64,000 nt of DNA, taken from Plutella xylostella (taxonomy: Eukaryota; Arthropoda; Insecta; Lepidoptera; Plutellidae). Position 1 is the first letter of the stretch. The number at the start of each line of letters is the position of its first letter. Below, piece after piece: positions 12,105 through 23,786 of the stretch. The stretch lies in assembly GCF_932276165.1 (NCBI RefSeq), contig NC_063992.1, positions 1,374,001-1,438,000 of the forward strand. Direction: 5' to 3'. The notes beneath the pieces are model-generated. The model worked only from the letters and a program-made list of their open reading frames with translations. It was not told the origin of the DNA and did no database searches. The translations under genes were made by a program, and so were the position numbers.

Positions 12105-12985
12105 GTGCCACATGTGCAGGTTGCTCCAAGGATATATGTTTTGCTTGCGCAAACATTACGGAAAGAGGATTTCGCAACCTTGGGGCGGAGCGAAGAGCTG
12201 CCTGGAAGTGTCCTAAGTGCCGCATTGCATCGCCAAGTCCTACCCAGAAAAAAGAACCTACTTTGCAAGATATTCTCAGTCGTCTGGATATTCTTACATC
12301 AAAGTTGGATGTATTACCTAAATTGATTTCCGATGTAAATGAGCTTAAAATGAACATGCAAGAAGTAATGAAGAGTTGCGAGTTCTCTAGCCACAAAATT
12401 GATGATTTTGAGCTGAAGCTTGTTGGAGTCAATGGCCGCTTGTCTTCACTAGAGGAAACACATGAAGCCGTCAAATCCACTCAGTCTGCAATGGAGGCTC
12501 TAAAACAGGAGCTGAACGAGAAAGAGCAGTGGTCAAGGCTAAATAATGTGGAAATCAAAGGTATTCCGCTCAAAAGCAACGAAAATCTATTTGATATAGT
12601 GGAGTCTCTAGGTAAGCATGTCAACCTACCTATAAGTAAATCTCAGATCAATTTTATATCACGCGTTCCTGTGTACAATTCCAAGGATAAGTCCATACTG
12701 CTTGGCTTCGTTAATCGCTACGCAAAAGAAGATTTTATTGCTGCTGCTAGACTGAAAAATCAGTCTCTAAAAGCTTCTGACATCGGTTTTGCTAGTGACG
12801 AACGCATTTATGTCAACGATTACTTATCGCCAGGAAACAAAAAGCTTCTCTCCAAGACTAAGCTTGTAGCGCGCGAGAAGAACTGCAAATACGTATGGGT
12901 TAAGCATGCCAAGATACATGTCCGGAGGAATGATACGGCACCTGTCATTACAATAAGGTCTGACGGGGATTTAAACAGATTGTAA
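12077..12985 (+). CDS. LINE ORF1 protein, PHD-like zinc finger, start codon not found
   Basis: The open frame runs from about 12017 to the stop at 12983..12985 without any in-frame ATG before the zinc finger, so the natural start is missing (truncation or altered 5' end). Near the N-terminus is a PHD/treble-clef-like cysteine cluster (CAGCSKDICFAC, then WKCPKC), followed by about 130 residues of heptad-like coiled coil, then a C-terminal domain containing 'NNVEIKGIP', 'YVNDYLSPGNKKLL' and 'KYVWVKHAKIHVR'. This C-terminal part resembles the domain shared by insect LINE ORF1 proteins and baculovirus FP25K (Baculo_FP family). ORF1 proteins of this group bind RNA and accompany the element transcript; that role is inferred from the family. 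There are no internal stops. Confidence 0.8.
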   Translation: MVLNLFTLHGATCAGCSKDICFACANITERGFRNLGAERRAAWKCPKCRIASPSPTQKKEPTLQDILSRLDILTSKLDVLPKLISDVNELKMNMQEVMKSCEFSSHKIDDFELKLVGVNGRLSSLEETHEAVKSTQSAMEALKQELNEKEQWSRLNNVEIKGIPLKSNENLFDIVESLGKHVNLPISKSQINFISRVPVYNSKDKSILLGFVNRYAKEDFIAAARLKNQSLKASDIGFASDERIYVNDYLSPGNKKLLSKTKLVAREKNCKYVWVKHAKIHVRRNDTAPVITIRSDGDLNRL

Positions 12986-13579
12986 TAATCAGCTTACTAA
13001 TTATAATTGCATCGTCCGACTTATTTGTTCAATTTGTTTGGAGCCATTCATTTAAGTTGACAACCCCTGATTGTTCATTTTTTGCGCGCCCAACGACTCT
13101 TTTGTTCGATCCTACTACCTGCTATTGCTCGAGCGAGCCGGGCACATGTACTGATAATTGTAATGAGCATTCAATGAGATCTATGTCTATGAGTATTAGA
13201 GACTATAATGGATTACTTCATTTTTGTTATGTTTATTTTTCACACTGGTGCTGCGTTAACGAAAATAATAACTTATCTTGTTTAATTATTTACTGTCTAT
13301 TTGTGATTTTGTGTAATAGTGTTTTACTGTATGATAGAATTGTTACTAAATGCATAGTAAGTTCAATATTACAGCTTGCCATATTATTGTGTTTATATAG
13401 TTACCGTCTATATGAGTATACTTATAAGCGTATTGAACATAATATTATAGTGATGTTGCGAGTTGGTTACGAGTGCGAGTTTTCAATGGAAACGAGATTT
13501 TTTGCTTTGATTATTTATCTTGTAAATTTTGCCCTTGATTTGGTGACCGTTCTGCTATTATTACGTTTTGAATATATTA
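12986..13579 (+). other. Spacer between LINE ORF1 and ORF2
   Basis: About 590 bp separate the ORF1 stop from the ORF2 ATG. An open frame of up to 176 codons (13057..13587, cysteine- and tyrosine-rich, hydrophobic) spans most of it and overlaps the ORF2 start by 8 bp. I recognise no domain in it and regard it as probably fortuitous in AT-rich sequence. Confidence 0.5.
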
Positions 13580-16474
13580 ATGAATAATTTAAAAGTTTAC
13601 TATCAGAACGTAAGGGGTCTCCGGACTAAGACTGATACTTTTTCTAGGAACGTAGGACTTAATGATTATGATGTCATAGCACTAACGGAGACTTGGCTGT
13701 ACGAGGGAATTTACGATGAGGAATTGTTCGACGGTCGGTACGTAGTGTGGCGGCGTGATCGTGATTACGAACGTACTCAACAAGAGCGAGGAGGAGGTGT
13801 CTTGTTAGCTATCAAGAGGGATCTCATAGCAACGGGACTACCTGACTGGCACTCGCCCGCTGAGGATATATGGGTCTCGGTTACGTTGCGCTGTCCTATT
13901 ACAAAAAGCGAATATATATTAAATATTTGTACTTTATATTTATGTACTGAAAACCTGGGCTATTCGTTCATAGATCAACTACAGAACTTTTGCAATAAAC
14001 TAGAGTTTATAGTCACGGAGCATGATTCTCATAAATTCATCCTTTTGGGTGATTATAATATGAGCTGTATCAAGTGGGTTGTATCTGAGGACGGGATCGA
14101 GGCAGCTAGTTTATCAAGTGAACACATAAATAACTTTTTGGATACGGTGAGTTTTTGTGGTTTGCAACAATTTAACCTAATAGTTAATAAGTTCGATGAA
14201 ATACTAGATTTAGTGCTCTCAAATGACGACGTTTCAGTTACACTGTGTACCGACCCTCTGGTACCAGAGGACCCGTATCACCCAGCTCTTTATATTAATG
14301 TCTCATTTGTTGAACTCGAACCACTTGTCCCTTGCAAGCGCACAATGTATTGTTATAATCGTGCTGACTTTACTAAAATTAATAATGAAATTAATTCAAT
14401 TGACTGGCAAAATACACTTGGTGTGGGCTCAGTTGACGATGCTGTGGGAAAATTTTATGATATTGTATATGAACTTCAAAATAAACACATACCCCAGCGT
14501 GTTTCAAAAGTAAACAAATATCCACCATGGTATAATTAAGCCATTATTAAAGTGTTAAACGAAAAAATGAAATTCCACCGTAAGTTTAAGAAATATGGTA
14601 ACGTAAGTGATAAACAGACCTTCGAACTTCTGAGAGAAAGAGTAAAGCGGCTCGAAAGAGTATCTTTCAATGATTACATAGCCCATATTGAAAGTTCATT
14701 ACCAGCTAATCCCCGGGTATTTTGGTCTTTCATTAAAAGCAAACGTAAGGGATTTTCATTTCCATCGTGCATGAAACACTTAAATTATTCATCATCGTCA
14801 GGACCAGAGATAAGTAATTTGTTTTCTGAATATTTTCATTCTACATTTTTACGGTCAGACTTTGGGCCCGTTCAGGTGGATGAAAATACGAATGATAGCA
14901 TCCCGACTCCGCTAGCTGATATTGCGTCTATTGAAATATCTGTCGACAATATTTGTAAACTCCTTGGAACTTTGGATCTTAAAAAGTCAGCCGGCCCCGA
15001 CAAACTACCAGCAGTATTTCTTTTCAGTTGCTCTAAAGCACTTGCAGTCCCTTTAGCCATTTTATTCCAACGATCATTATGCGAGGGCGTAATGCCATTA
15101 TTGTGGAAGTCTGCCTTTATTAGTCCGATTCACAAGAAAGGTCCAAAAGATATTGTCAGCAACTATCGACCAATTTCTAAACTATGCCTTATTGCTAAGA
15201 TATTTGAGCGTATCGTCTATGATCAGATTTACTCATCACTAAAGCTAACTTTTAACCCTAATCAACATGGTTTTCTAAAGAAAAAATCTACAGTCTCAAA
15301 CCTTCTCGTTTTCAATGAGTTTATCAGTGAACAAATGGATAACAATAATCAAGTAGATGCTGTTTATACTGATTATAGTAAAGCATTCGACCGGATTGAC
15401 CATGTAATGCTACTCAAAAAGCTTCTATCAGTCGGAATTCGTGGGGATCTATTTCGCTGGCTCAAGTCCTATATATCGAACAGGACGCAATCAGTGGTAT
15501 TAAATGGTTATATGTCAGCATGGAAAAACATTCCTTCCGGGGTGCCACAGGGATCCCTATTAGGACCCCTCCTATTTATTATTTTTATTAATGATATTGA
15601 CATTTGCTTCAATCATTCCGAATTTCTCCTTTTTGCTGATGACATGAAGGTGTTTAGAGTGGTCAACAGCCCGAAGGACTCTGATTTACTACAGGACGAT
15701 CTTAATAGACTTGCGACATATTGCAGATTTAACAGTTTAGACATAAATGTCTCTAAGTGCTTCTCCATTTCATTTGGCCGCAAACGAAACATGTACCAGA
15801 GTACCTATAGTCTTAGCGATCAATCTATTTCCATCTGTAATGAGATAAAGGATTTGGGTGTAATAATGGACTCAAAATTACTTTTTGACAAACATGTAGA
15901 TGCAATAGTAAAGAAAGCATACAAATTACTAGGGTTTCTTATGCGTTCGTGTAAAAATTTCAAGCTGATGAAGTCTATTAAGATAATTTACTGCACTCTT
16001 GTAAGAAGCAACTTGGAATACGCTTCTCAAGTGTGGAACCCACGTTATGGCGTCTATATTTCAAAAATTGAGTCCATACAAAAAAAGTTTATTCGTTTCC
16101 TATGTTATAAATTTAAAATTCCAAGACGTAGCTATGAGTTTCATTGTAACCAATTCCACCTTCTTCCTCTTCAAATCAGGCGTGAAGCAGCAGATTTAAT
16201 ATTCCTCACTAGACTGGCTCAGAATAGTATTGATTGTCCAGATCTACTGAATAAAATCAATCTGTTAGTCCCCTCACGTCCGTTACGTCTCAAATCATTG
16301 GTGCATGTTCCACTCGTTCATACCAACTACAGGCAGAACTCGTTTCTTTTGAGAGCTTCGCGCTCTTTCAATACGCTTAGTAACGACTGTATTGACATAG
16401 ACATGTTTTGTAGTAGCGCTCGTTCTATCAGCTATAATCTAACTAATAAGTTTAGCTCAACTATTTATGATTAG
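13580..16474 (+). pseudogene. LINE ORF2: endonuclease plus reverse transcriptase, one in-frame stop
   Basis: The frame begins at ATG 13580 and runs to 16472..16474, interrupted once by TAA at 14537..14539; the flanking segments are in the same frame. Residues 1..320 form an APE-like endonuclease: 'YYQNVRGLRTK', 'ALTETWLY' with catalytic Glu, 'LLGDYNM' with Asp; the usual terminal SDH motif is changed to a 'DPYHP' form. After the stop comes the reverse transcriptase: 'KSAGPDKLPAVF', 'YRPISKLC', 'YTDYSKAFDRIDH' (first Asp), 'SGVPQGSLLGPLLF', and the catalytic 'FADDMK', then the thumb and C-terminal region. In the family the endonuclease nicks target DNA and the RT primes on it. The single stop suggests a young copy. 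Confidence 0.88.
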
Positions 16475-16785
16475 TAGTAACATTATTTACTTAACGATTA
16501 TTTTATGTAATACTCATATCATATTGTAGGTATAAATAATATTTTATTTAGCTTAGTTTAGTTTCGTGTTTCCAGTTAGGTTAGTATGTTTGCATACATA
16601 GGAATCATTTGTGTATACTCTGTTATCAATTAGTGAAAACTAGTAATTGGCTTTCAACTGTTTATTTTTAGTGTTATACTGTTAAATTTTAGCTGTAAGT
16701 TTTCCATAAAATAAATAAATAAATAAATTATCTGCGTTGATCTATTTATTTTCGGGATTATTTTCTATAGTTAGTTTGTTTTCCA

Positions 16786-16865
16786 CCAACCCGCACTGGC
16801 CAGGGCGGTGGACTAGGGCTGAAATCCTTCCATCATTGGAATGATTTTAGCCCTGTGATGATTCT
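16786..16865 (+). repeat. Dispersed repeat fragment with 'ccaacccgcactgg' core
   Basis: It shares a 'ccaacccgcact' core with inverted copies at about 8030..8065 and 47770..47800. This motif is common in lepidopteran repeats; the class is unresolved. Confidence 0.4.
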
Positions 16866-17746
16866 AATAATTAATAGTGTTTTATTTCTCACTGTCTTAT
16901 TGTCCATTGCCTATGCTTACTGCTTACATGGTGTGTAAATATTTTTTTGATTGCCTTGTGTTTTTCCTTCTGTCCAAGTCCGCTGGGCCCGATGGGTCCG
17001 AGTACCATCGAAGTCAGCTGATCGGAAGAAACGCGTGACTATGAAAGTTTGTGAAACAATGAAACGTTATGTTTTAACCAGGACTGTTTCACTTTTTCAA
17101 AGAATTACGGGCTAATAATACGAGTATACTGAAAGAAAAACATGTCGATGAAAAATAGAGGATTTGTTAATACACAAGAAATTTACATTTTGATCTTATA
17201 ATTTATTATTTTTGATAAATACAAAAATTTAACATTTTGAACTTAGATTTTTATTATTAACCTGATAATCAAACTGAAACGGTCATACCCAAAGACAATA
17301 AAACTAAGGCGGTATTCAAGTTTTAGACTAGAACTCCCAGTGGAAATCTTAAAATAGCTTGTGCATTTCACAGTCACATCACCGAGAATAGATTCTATCA
17401 CGTTCTTTCAGGAATTTTGCTCACTGAAATCTGCAATACACAAATATTTATAGTGCGGATTTCACAGAAACGACAGCTCTTCGCATTTGGTTATAGAGAG
17501 CATAACAATTGAAGCCGCCTAAAGGCGCACAACTGTATCAAATCTCCATATTTAATCTTTTAGTTTGATGTCATATTTGGGTAAAAGAAATCATACAAAT
17601 GTGGAACCAGCACAATCATAAGTCATTTTATTTATTCCTATAGGACCGATAACTGACACTAGTGTTTCAATACACTACATACTACTAACACAACTGTTTT
17701 ATTAATGGACTACACTTACACAAAAAATTACACCTATAGTAAGCGG

Positions 17747-17806
17747 CAGTGAAACCTGACCCCCCTCAGAAGCAATGTTACTATGAGAGGGGAGTCAGGT
17801 TTCTCT
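17747..17806 (+). repeat. Short near-perfect hairpin, about 22-bp stem
   Basis: The left arm 17747..17768 (CAGTGAAACCTGACCCCCCT start) is nearly complementary to the right arm 17783..17806, with a loop of about 14 bases. The size is in the range of a microRNA precursor, but nothing else supports expression. Confidence 0.4.
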
Positions 17807-18328
17807 GCACCCGACCGTACTTAGTACCAACGCACTTAATAAATTAACAGTAAAGCCACAAAATCAAACTCGGAACAACTCACCTGCTAGTAAGAAAGCC
17901 GAGTGATTGACCGCTGCACGAATGCTAGTAAAAGACGCATTTACGTTATCTTAAACCTTTTTGAATCGAGATTGGTCCAGCCGTGAGCGGAATCAGGAAA
18001 ATAGCAGTCTTTTGGGACCGATATAAAGAAAATAGTTTTCCCTGCAAGCTTGTCGGGATAAAAAGTAGTTGACATGTTAATCCCGGGTGTTAGCTTACTA
18101 CATGTCGAATTTCATTAAAAAATGTTTAGTCGTTTGTCGTTTCAGTAAAAATCAACCGGTCCATCTATAATAATATACCTATTATTGAATCACAAAAACT
18201 CAAACACTTGTTATGGCCGTACCATACGTAATACGTAATACGGGTTTCCGTAATAGAGGTAGAGCTAGGTATAACCTATGTTTACTAAATAGGCAAAAAC
18301 AAAATCAGTAATAAGCAGTTATATATAT

Positions 18329-18479
<151 letters not shown>

Positions 18480-19002
18480 TTTCATTATACATTACATATT
18501 TCCTATCTTTCAGCTGGCCTTAACTATACATAAATAACAGAGTACTCACAAGCATAGTTATTTACATGGGCACATATGAGTAAGCATTTGTTTATGCACT
18601 GTTATATACTATATACCATTTATTTCACAGTTTAACAAACACATTTATTCTTTCTTCCTATATATTTTTTACAACGTATTTAAAGATCAGTTAAAATTAA
18701 TAAAATGTTATATGCTAATTATGGAGCATGCACTTAGAATAGACCTACTTGTAATATATGTATACGCCACATAGGTACCCTTTAAGAACTGGTTCTGGCA
18801 GAATTATCAGCGCTATATATATATACACACTTATATATGTAGCACATGCTGAGTCTGAACCATTTCGCTATCACTGTGCACGACATGGAGATTGGCAACC
18901 ATAAAATATTGTTTATTTATTTAATGTATAAGCTGTGTACCTACCTAATTTGTATTGTTATGTGATTTTCCATGTTGTGTATTCTTGAAGGCGAATAAAC
19001 TA

Positions 19003-19030
19003 TTTCTTTCTTTCTTTCTTTCTTTCTTTC
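19003..19030. repeat. TTTC tetranucleotide microsatellite
   Basis: Seven tandem TTTC units follow 'gcgaataaactat', probably the tail of a retroposon ending here. Confidence 0.9.
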
Positions 19031-19109
19031 TAACCTAATTTAAAAAGAATAAAATATACCTTAATTTTAAACGAAAGTTTTTAAAAGCTCAAAAGCTAAA
19101 GCTAAAAAA

Positions 19110-19225
19110 GAAATTGCTTTTTGGCAATAAGCCCGCATTTGTATACGTTTTGTGTTTTTTTAATTTGTAACTGTTCTCTTTTATGTTTGCTTGTGTATGT
19201 GTACAATAAAGTGTATAAATAAAAT
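19110..19225 (+). mobile_element. LINE 3'-UTR fragment (hairpin-motif family)
   Basis: A 'gctttttggcaataagcccgc' motif is followed by T-rich sequence and 'gtacaataaagtgtataaataaa', matching the layout of the copy at 20006..20112. Confidence 0.55.
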
Positions 19226-20005
19226 ATTTTCAAAAACGGATCTCGTGCATGTATTGGTTCTCAGTAAATTATCTCGGAGGAAGCAAGATTGCGATCCTGT
19301 TTGGATTCCGTTTAAAATAAATTTCAACACGCTTTGCTGTAGAGGTTTTTTATTTATTTTAAAAGCCAGCAGCGACAACCCTATTCCGGATAGAGCAATA
19401 GAAATAAATAAGTTAACGATTCACCAACGTTTTAATATTTACATTCTATCACAATAATGACTGTACAGTCTGTGACAAAGAAATCTGACCCATTAACTTA
19501 AATCAATTAGTATTATTATGTAAACGAGCTTATTACCGTCGATGTTATTCAATCAAAAGTACATACCCATATAATTATGGCTTGTACTAGTATGGTTGCT
19601 CGATTCCTTTTCAAAAATTCAATCGTTAATGAGATTGAAAGCTTCAATGGTAAGTGCCTTTCATTCCGGCTAGGTAAACACATTGGCTTTCCCCTGCTTT
19701 AGACCATTCACTGAGACCCTATCATTGACCCACAGCCCGGGTAGCCGTGTTAAAAGATCAAAAGAGGATAAAACCTGTGCGAACATGGAGTACTTAGATA
19801 CTCGAATACCTTTAATCCGATTAATGCATAAATAAAGATTTTAGGTTTGGGTTTCATGTGTGTATAATTATGTTAGGTATTTCAAAAAAGTATAGGTAAT
19901 TAAGTCAGTACTTATATTATCTAATCATCTTTGAAAGCAAAATGAAAGCGAAGATAAAGTTCAGTGCAAATATCATATAATTTATATTCAAAATGGTCTC
20001 TCTTA

Positions 20006-20112
20006 GCTCGTAGCCTGGAAGAGATCGCTTTTAGCGATAAGGCCGCCCTTATTGTATTATAGATTTTAAGTATTAAATGTTATTTAAAGTGTGTGTACAA
20101 TAAAGTTAAAAC
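20006..20112 (+). mobile_element. LINE 3'-UTR fragment (hairpin-motif family)
   Basis: It contains the well-conserved motif 'gagatcgcttttagcgataa' then ggccgccc, followed by 'gtgtgtgtacaataaagtt'. The stem GATCGCTTTTAGCGATAA is likely the RNA feature recognised by the element's reverse transcriptase (inference). Confidence 0.65.
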
Positions 20113-20448
20113 ATGTATACAATAATACATTTTAATCATACTGCATATTCTGATTCATTTCAAGCATCATTTCGGAGCGATGCAAAGTTTAAAAAAGTCC
20201 AGTGACGTCAAGTTTTATTACATCGATCGAGTCCCACTTTTCAAGACCCTCATTTTTTGCCTCCTGCATATAAATGACGTCAACATGCAGGCTATAGGAT
20301 ATTGAAAAACTTTTCATCATTTTCCAATACCTTCCGCATAAATTTGATACAAGAACTGGTATGAACGTAGATACGTTTTTGTAAATGTACGTTTTAATTT
20401 TATAAAGATTTTATTTTGAATTCGTTAAAAAATATTTTACGTTTTTAG

Positions 20449-21317
20449 TTAACACGTTCACGGACAATTGATGGTTGGAAAATATTTTGATATGACACCT
20501 AAAAATCCCATACATTTTATCGTTCCGCCTGGAAACGTATTGCCGTATCTCAACATATTTTATTTACGTAATGTGACAGTTACGGCTATAGACGGTATCG
20601 TCTACAAGCGGTCCGCCACATCATGCATATCCAACAATGCGTATAGTGACATCTACGGCTACAGGCGGCAGCCGCCAGTTTTTTTCAAGGACCGTTTCAT
20701 TTTCAAATAGGTTTGGACGTTTTTCAGATACAAAGTTCCACTTTTAGCATGCTATTTACAATAAATGAAGCTGATATAGTAAGATTAAACAAAGGGGTTC
20801 ATCGACAAAAGCTAAAATTTTCTAGTTCCTCATTACAGTTATATCTTTGCTTTTCTTTGTTCCATTTAAGTAAATATAGTATTTGAATCGAATAGGTAGG
20901 TATCCTATATGCAAAACAGTATAATATTTATCGATTTATTATTAATTTACCTCGTAATTTTCCACAAAAATTACCCGTACTACACAACATTTCCGCGACG
21001 CGCGCGTCGTGACACTAAACTTCTGGAAGGTTATTTTTATTTGTAACGGTTACGGCGACAGGCGGTATGTCACTATAAAGTTCACTTATGTGTGTGCAAA
21101 AGAAACCCCGACAAGTTCTTTGTTATGACACCTAGAAACAAATGAATTAGCACAATACGACACTAAATCATGCATCTCCTGTTAAGAATACGGAAATGAT
21201 ACGGCTGTTGACGGTTCGTCCGTTTCAATCAATAAAAGTTGGACGGCCACAGGCGCGTAGTCATATTACAAGGATACTTAATTACGGCCCTCGACGGATT
21301 GTCCGTGAACGTGTTAA
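20449..21317. mobile_element. piggyBac-like non-autonomous element with TTAA flanks
   Basis: The element is bounded by TTAA (20449..20452, 21314..21317). Its first 16 bases after TTAA, CACGTTCACGGACAAT, are perfectly complementary to its last 16. TTAA target duplication and a TTAACACGTTC-type end are the marks of the piggyBac superfamily. The 861-bp interior has no transposase frame; the 80-codon frame at 20468..20710 has no recognisable domain. The interior contains recurring blocks of the form 'acggc.acaggcgg' followed by 'gtca' (for example near 20580, 20660, 21050 and 21245), perhaps subterminal transposase-binding repeats. Confidence 0.8.
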
Positions 21318-21334
21318 GAATAGTCTTATTATAA

Positions 21335-21425
21335 GTACTTCTTGACGGCGTAATTAAGCTAATCTTTTCTGTTTATGAGTAATTTGATGCTATTATGACT
21401 TAAACATTTTCATTGCTTGCGAGTG
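21335..21425 (+). mobile_element. 3' fragment of the 'CACTG' MITE family
   Basis: It aligns with the right third of the copies at 1063 and 63528, ending 'tttcattgcttgcgagtg' before TA. The left part is absent. Confidence 0.6.
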
Positions 21426-23239
21426 TATTAAGCTTGCCTTATTTGTATTTCAGAAAAGTATAATTATAATATAGGAAAAAATAAAACTTTTTTCATCAAA
21501 ACATAGTTATAATAAAACGCTCTGACAAATTTTGCTCTACGAAAATAACAAATTATCAACAATAGTAGGCCTTAACCTTAGACCATAATTATATCCCTGA
21601 TACAAACCCTACAATGATCGACCTCCATGCACCATGTTTTGTCATTGCACCATTAAGCTTTCTAACTACTATGTATCTGGAATCAGGCCCTCTTTATAGT
21701 CAATATTTGATCGCAGAATTATCTAGATCAACATCGCCGTGTCCCGTTCATTTATTATGTTGACATTTAGAATTAGTCTTGAAAAAGCTCCCCGGATTCC
21801 AATATCTTTTTCCAAATTCAAATTCAATTTGGAACTTCGCACACCCGTATCAATCTCGGGCTAAATTAAAATTCTCGCTGAGGAAAGTCTACCGTAACGT
21901 GACGAGTAAATAATAATTATCAGTCAGAAGATGGAAATACATATATTACTACGGCAAATGAGGACATTTCCTCTTACAGAGTATTGTAAAGCTAAATGTA
22001 AATAAACATAATTTGATATACTGGCAACCACATGGCAACAGAAATGAACGAAAGGCATGTACTTTTTGAAAAAATAGAAACAAATACATAATAAAATACC
22101 CATAACCAACCTCTCGATTATATGAATTAATTCTCGTTAATTTATTTATTTTTTATTATTCAATTACAAAAGTACATACTACTCTAATTAATTAAAGAAA
22201 TTGTCCACTAATATATACATTGTATACATTATCTGAATAACAATACATTATGACATATTGTATGTTCAATACTTTAAAAAGTACTTCCAAAAGCCAGAAA
22301 GAAGGTACGTAGAAAATTACCAAATAATCCAACCAATTCATTGCCTAATTCAAGTCCATTTGTAACAGTATTATGCAATTGAAAAGGCAGATTTCCCTAA
22401 CAATTTGTCTTTGAATCTTTTTCACTGAAGTTTTCATAAAATTACAGGACCATTGTGATCTAAACGAAAGCTAACAAAAGCGGAGGAGAATGACCATCTG
22501 TGAACAATAATGGAGTAAATCCCATGAAAAGATATAATAAAAAAGGATTTAAAGATTACCCGTCTTTCTCATCCTGTACCGACATAATGAAAGAGCAAAA
22601 TTGATTAATTTTGTTTATGGGTGAGTTGTGTTTTATTTTTAAGATGGCGACAGAGTGGCGGGGATAGAAGTTAATTTGCATTTTGATTGAATAATAGGGT
22701 ATTTTTTACTACTGTGTTGTATTTATTTTAGTAGATACTGAAAGTAAGCAAATATGTTTATACAAAGATAACGTTCAACAAGAACGGTAACAAAGTCCAT
22801 AACAAGTATTTTTTTTACCGCAGAAAAAAAGAGGGGTGTTATGTATACGTTTAACGTGTCTGTGTATCTATTCTGTATGTGGTGCGTGTATCCCAAACGG
22901 CTGAACCGATTTTCGACTCGTTTTTTTGGGTCATGTCTAATGTTACCCTGAGTGTTCCTAGCAATATTTTGTGAAAATCGGCTTAGCCGTTCAACATTTA
23001 GGCGAGTCTTAGTGTTCAATGTTATACTAATGTGCTAGAAAATGGTGAATATGTAATTTTGCATATGTATATTTAAAGTTAGGCAGCGAATTTCTGAAAT
23101 CAATCAAGCCTCAATTGAAATTGGGGATAACTTGGGTCATCACATCCCCAAACGACGTAGTTCTCGTAATGATTATCAATTTGGCAACCGCACCCGAGGG
23201 GATATATCACTGACAAAAGACTGTTATTAATGTTAAAGT
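21426..23239. other. AT-rich DNA left of the provirus, one possible repeat
   Basis: No gene is seen. Around 22790..23010 a block with 'cggctgaaccgatttt' and, further on, 'aaaatcggcttagccg' forms a loose inverted pair. The wording resembles common moth repeat sequence, but it cannot be assigned to a class. Confidence 0.4.
23236..23239. repeat. Provirus target-site duplication AAGT, left
   Basis: AAGT directly precedes the 5' LTR and is repeated directly after the 3' LTR (30987..30990). A 4-bp duplication is typical for gypsy-type integrases. Confidence 0.9.
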
Positions 23240-23570
23240 AGTTATGTACCCCCAAGTATCTCACCCTTAGAACTTTCTGGAACTTTAAATATAAACATAA
23301 ACAGAGATACTGTAAGCATTGCAACATATTATATTGTTATTGCATCAGCCAGGATGCTGATGGATCATTCCACGAATCTCCAACTTTGTAAAGCATCAAC
23401 TGTATGGAGTGTAGAGTGATGTATCAGCAGATTGGTCACGTAGGCCACTCTTAGTGTTAAGACTATGTCATTGTATGAGGCAGTATTAAACGGACCTCAA
23501 ATCGGAACGGTTATGCTCGCCTTTAATTTTAGTTTTTAAAAACCTAATAGCGCGGACCCGCAATTTGACT
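23240..23570 (+). repeat. 5' LTR
   Basis: 331 bp starting AGTTATGTACC and ending AATTTGACT. It matches the 3' LTR base for base on my reading. It should hold the promoter and poly(A) signal; no canonical AATAAA is obvious, and an ATTAAA variant is near 23487. Confidence 0.95.
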
Positions 23571-23589
23571 GGCGCAGCCGGTAGGATAG
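23570..23589 (+). promoter_or_regulatory. Primer-binding site, tRNA-Ser type
   Basis: TGGCGCAGCCGGTAGGATAG starts on the last base of the LTR. It corresponds to the complement of a tRNA-Ser 3' end, as in the 17.6/297 group of errantiviruses. Overlap of the PBS with the LTR edge is usual there. Confidence 0.8.
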
Positions 23590-23772
23590 TCGCTAAATAT
23601 TAGCAGCGCGTGTTTCGCATCTGTCGGTTCGAGCATCAAATTCTGCTTACCTAAAAAGGTGAAATTACGTCGCGATTCGCTATTAAACGGCTATTCCAAG
23701 AACCAAACAAATACGTCAAGAAAAGGGTATTCAAAAGTGCATTAGTGTTTTTGCTCGAGTGTTGAGGCAGCG

Positions 23773-23786
23773 ATGCGTTGGTAAGT
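23773..23786 (+). promoter_or_regulatory. Leader ATG with strong splice donor for env mRNA
   Basis: An ATG at 23773 is followed after two full codons and two bases by the near-consensus donor TTG|GTAAGTA (intron from 23781). Joining to the acceptor after CGCAG at 28948 puts this ATG in frame with env. It lies upstream of the gag ATG (24054). The frame logic is seen; use of the site is inferred from errantivirus env being made from a spliced RNA. Confidence 0.65.

Larger units (their letters stand above)
12105..16728 (+). mobile_element. Long CR1/Jockey-group LINE, nearly full length
   Basis: The order is ORF1 (zinc finger plus coiled-coil-like region), a spacer of about 590 bp, an ORF with apurinic endonuclease then reverse transcriptase, a 3' UTR of about 240 bp and an AAAT simple-repeat tail (to 16728). 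This is the architecture of CR1/Jockey-group non-LTR retrotransposons. The 5' end is uncertain: no ATG precedes ORF1 and hAT-like sequence abuts it. The copy carries one in-frame stop in ORF2, so it cannot make full-length ORF2 protein without readthrough. A solo 3' end of the same family is at 2555..2690. Confidence 0.85.
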
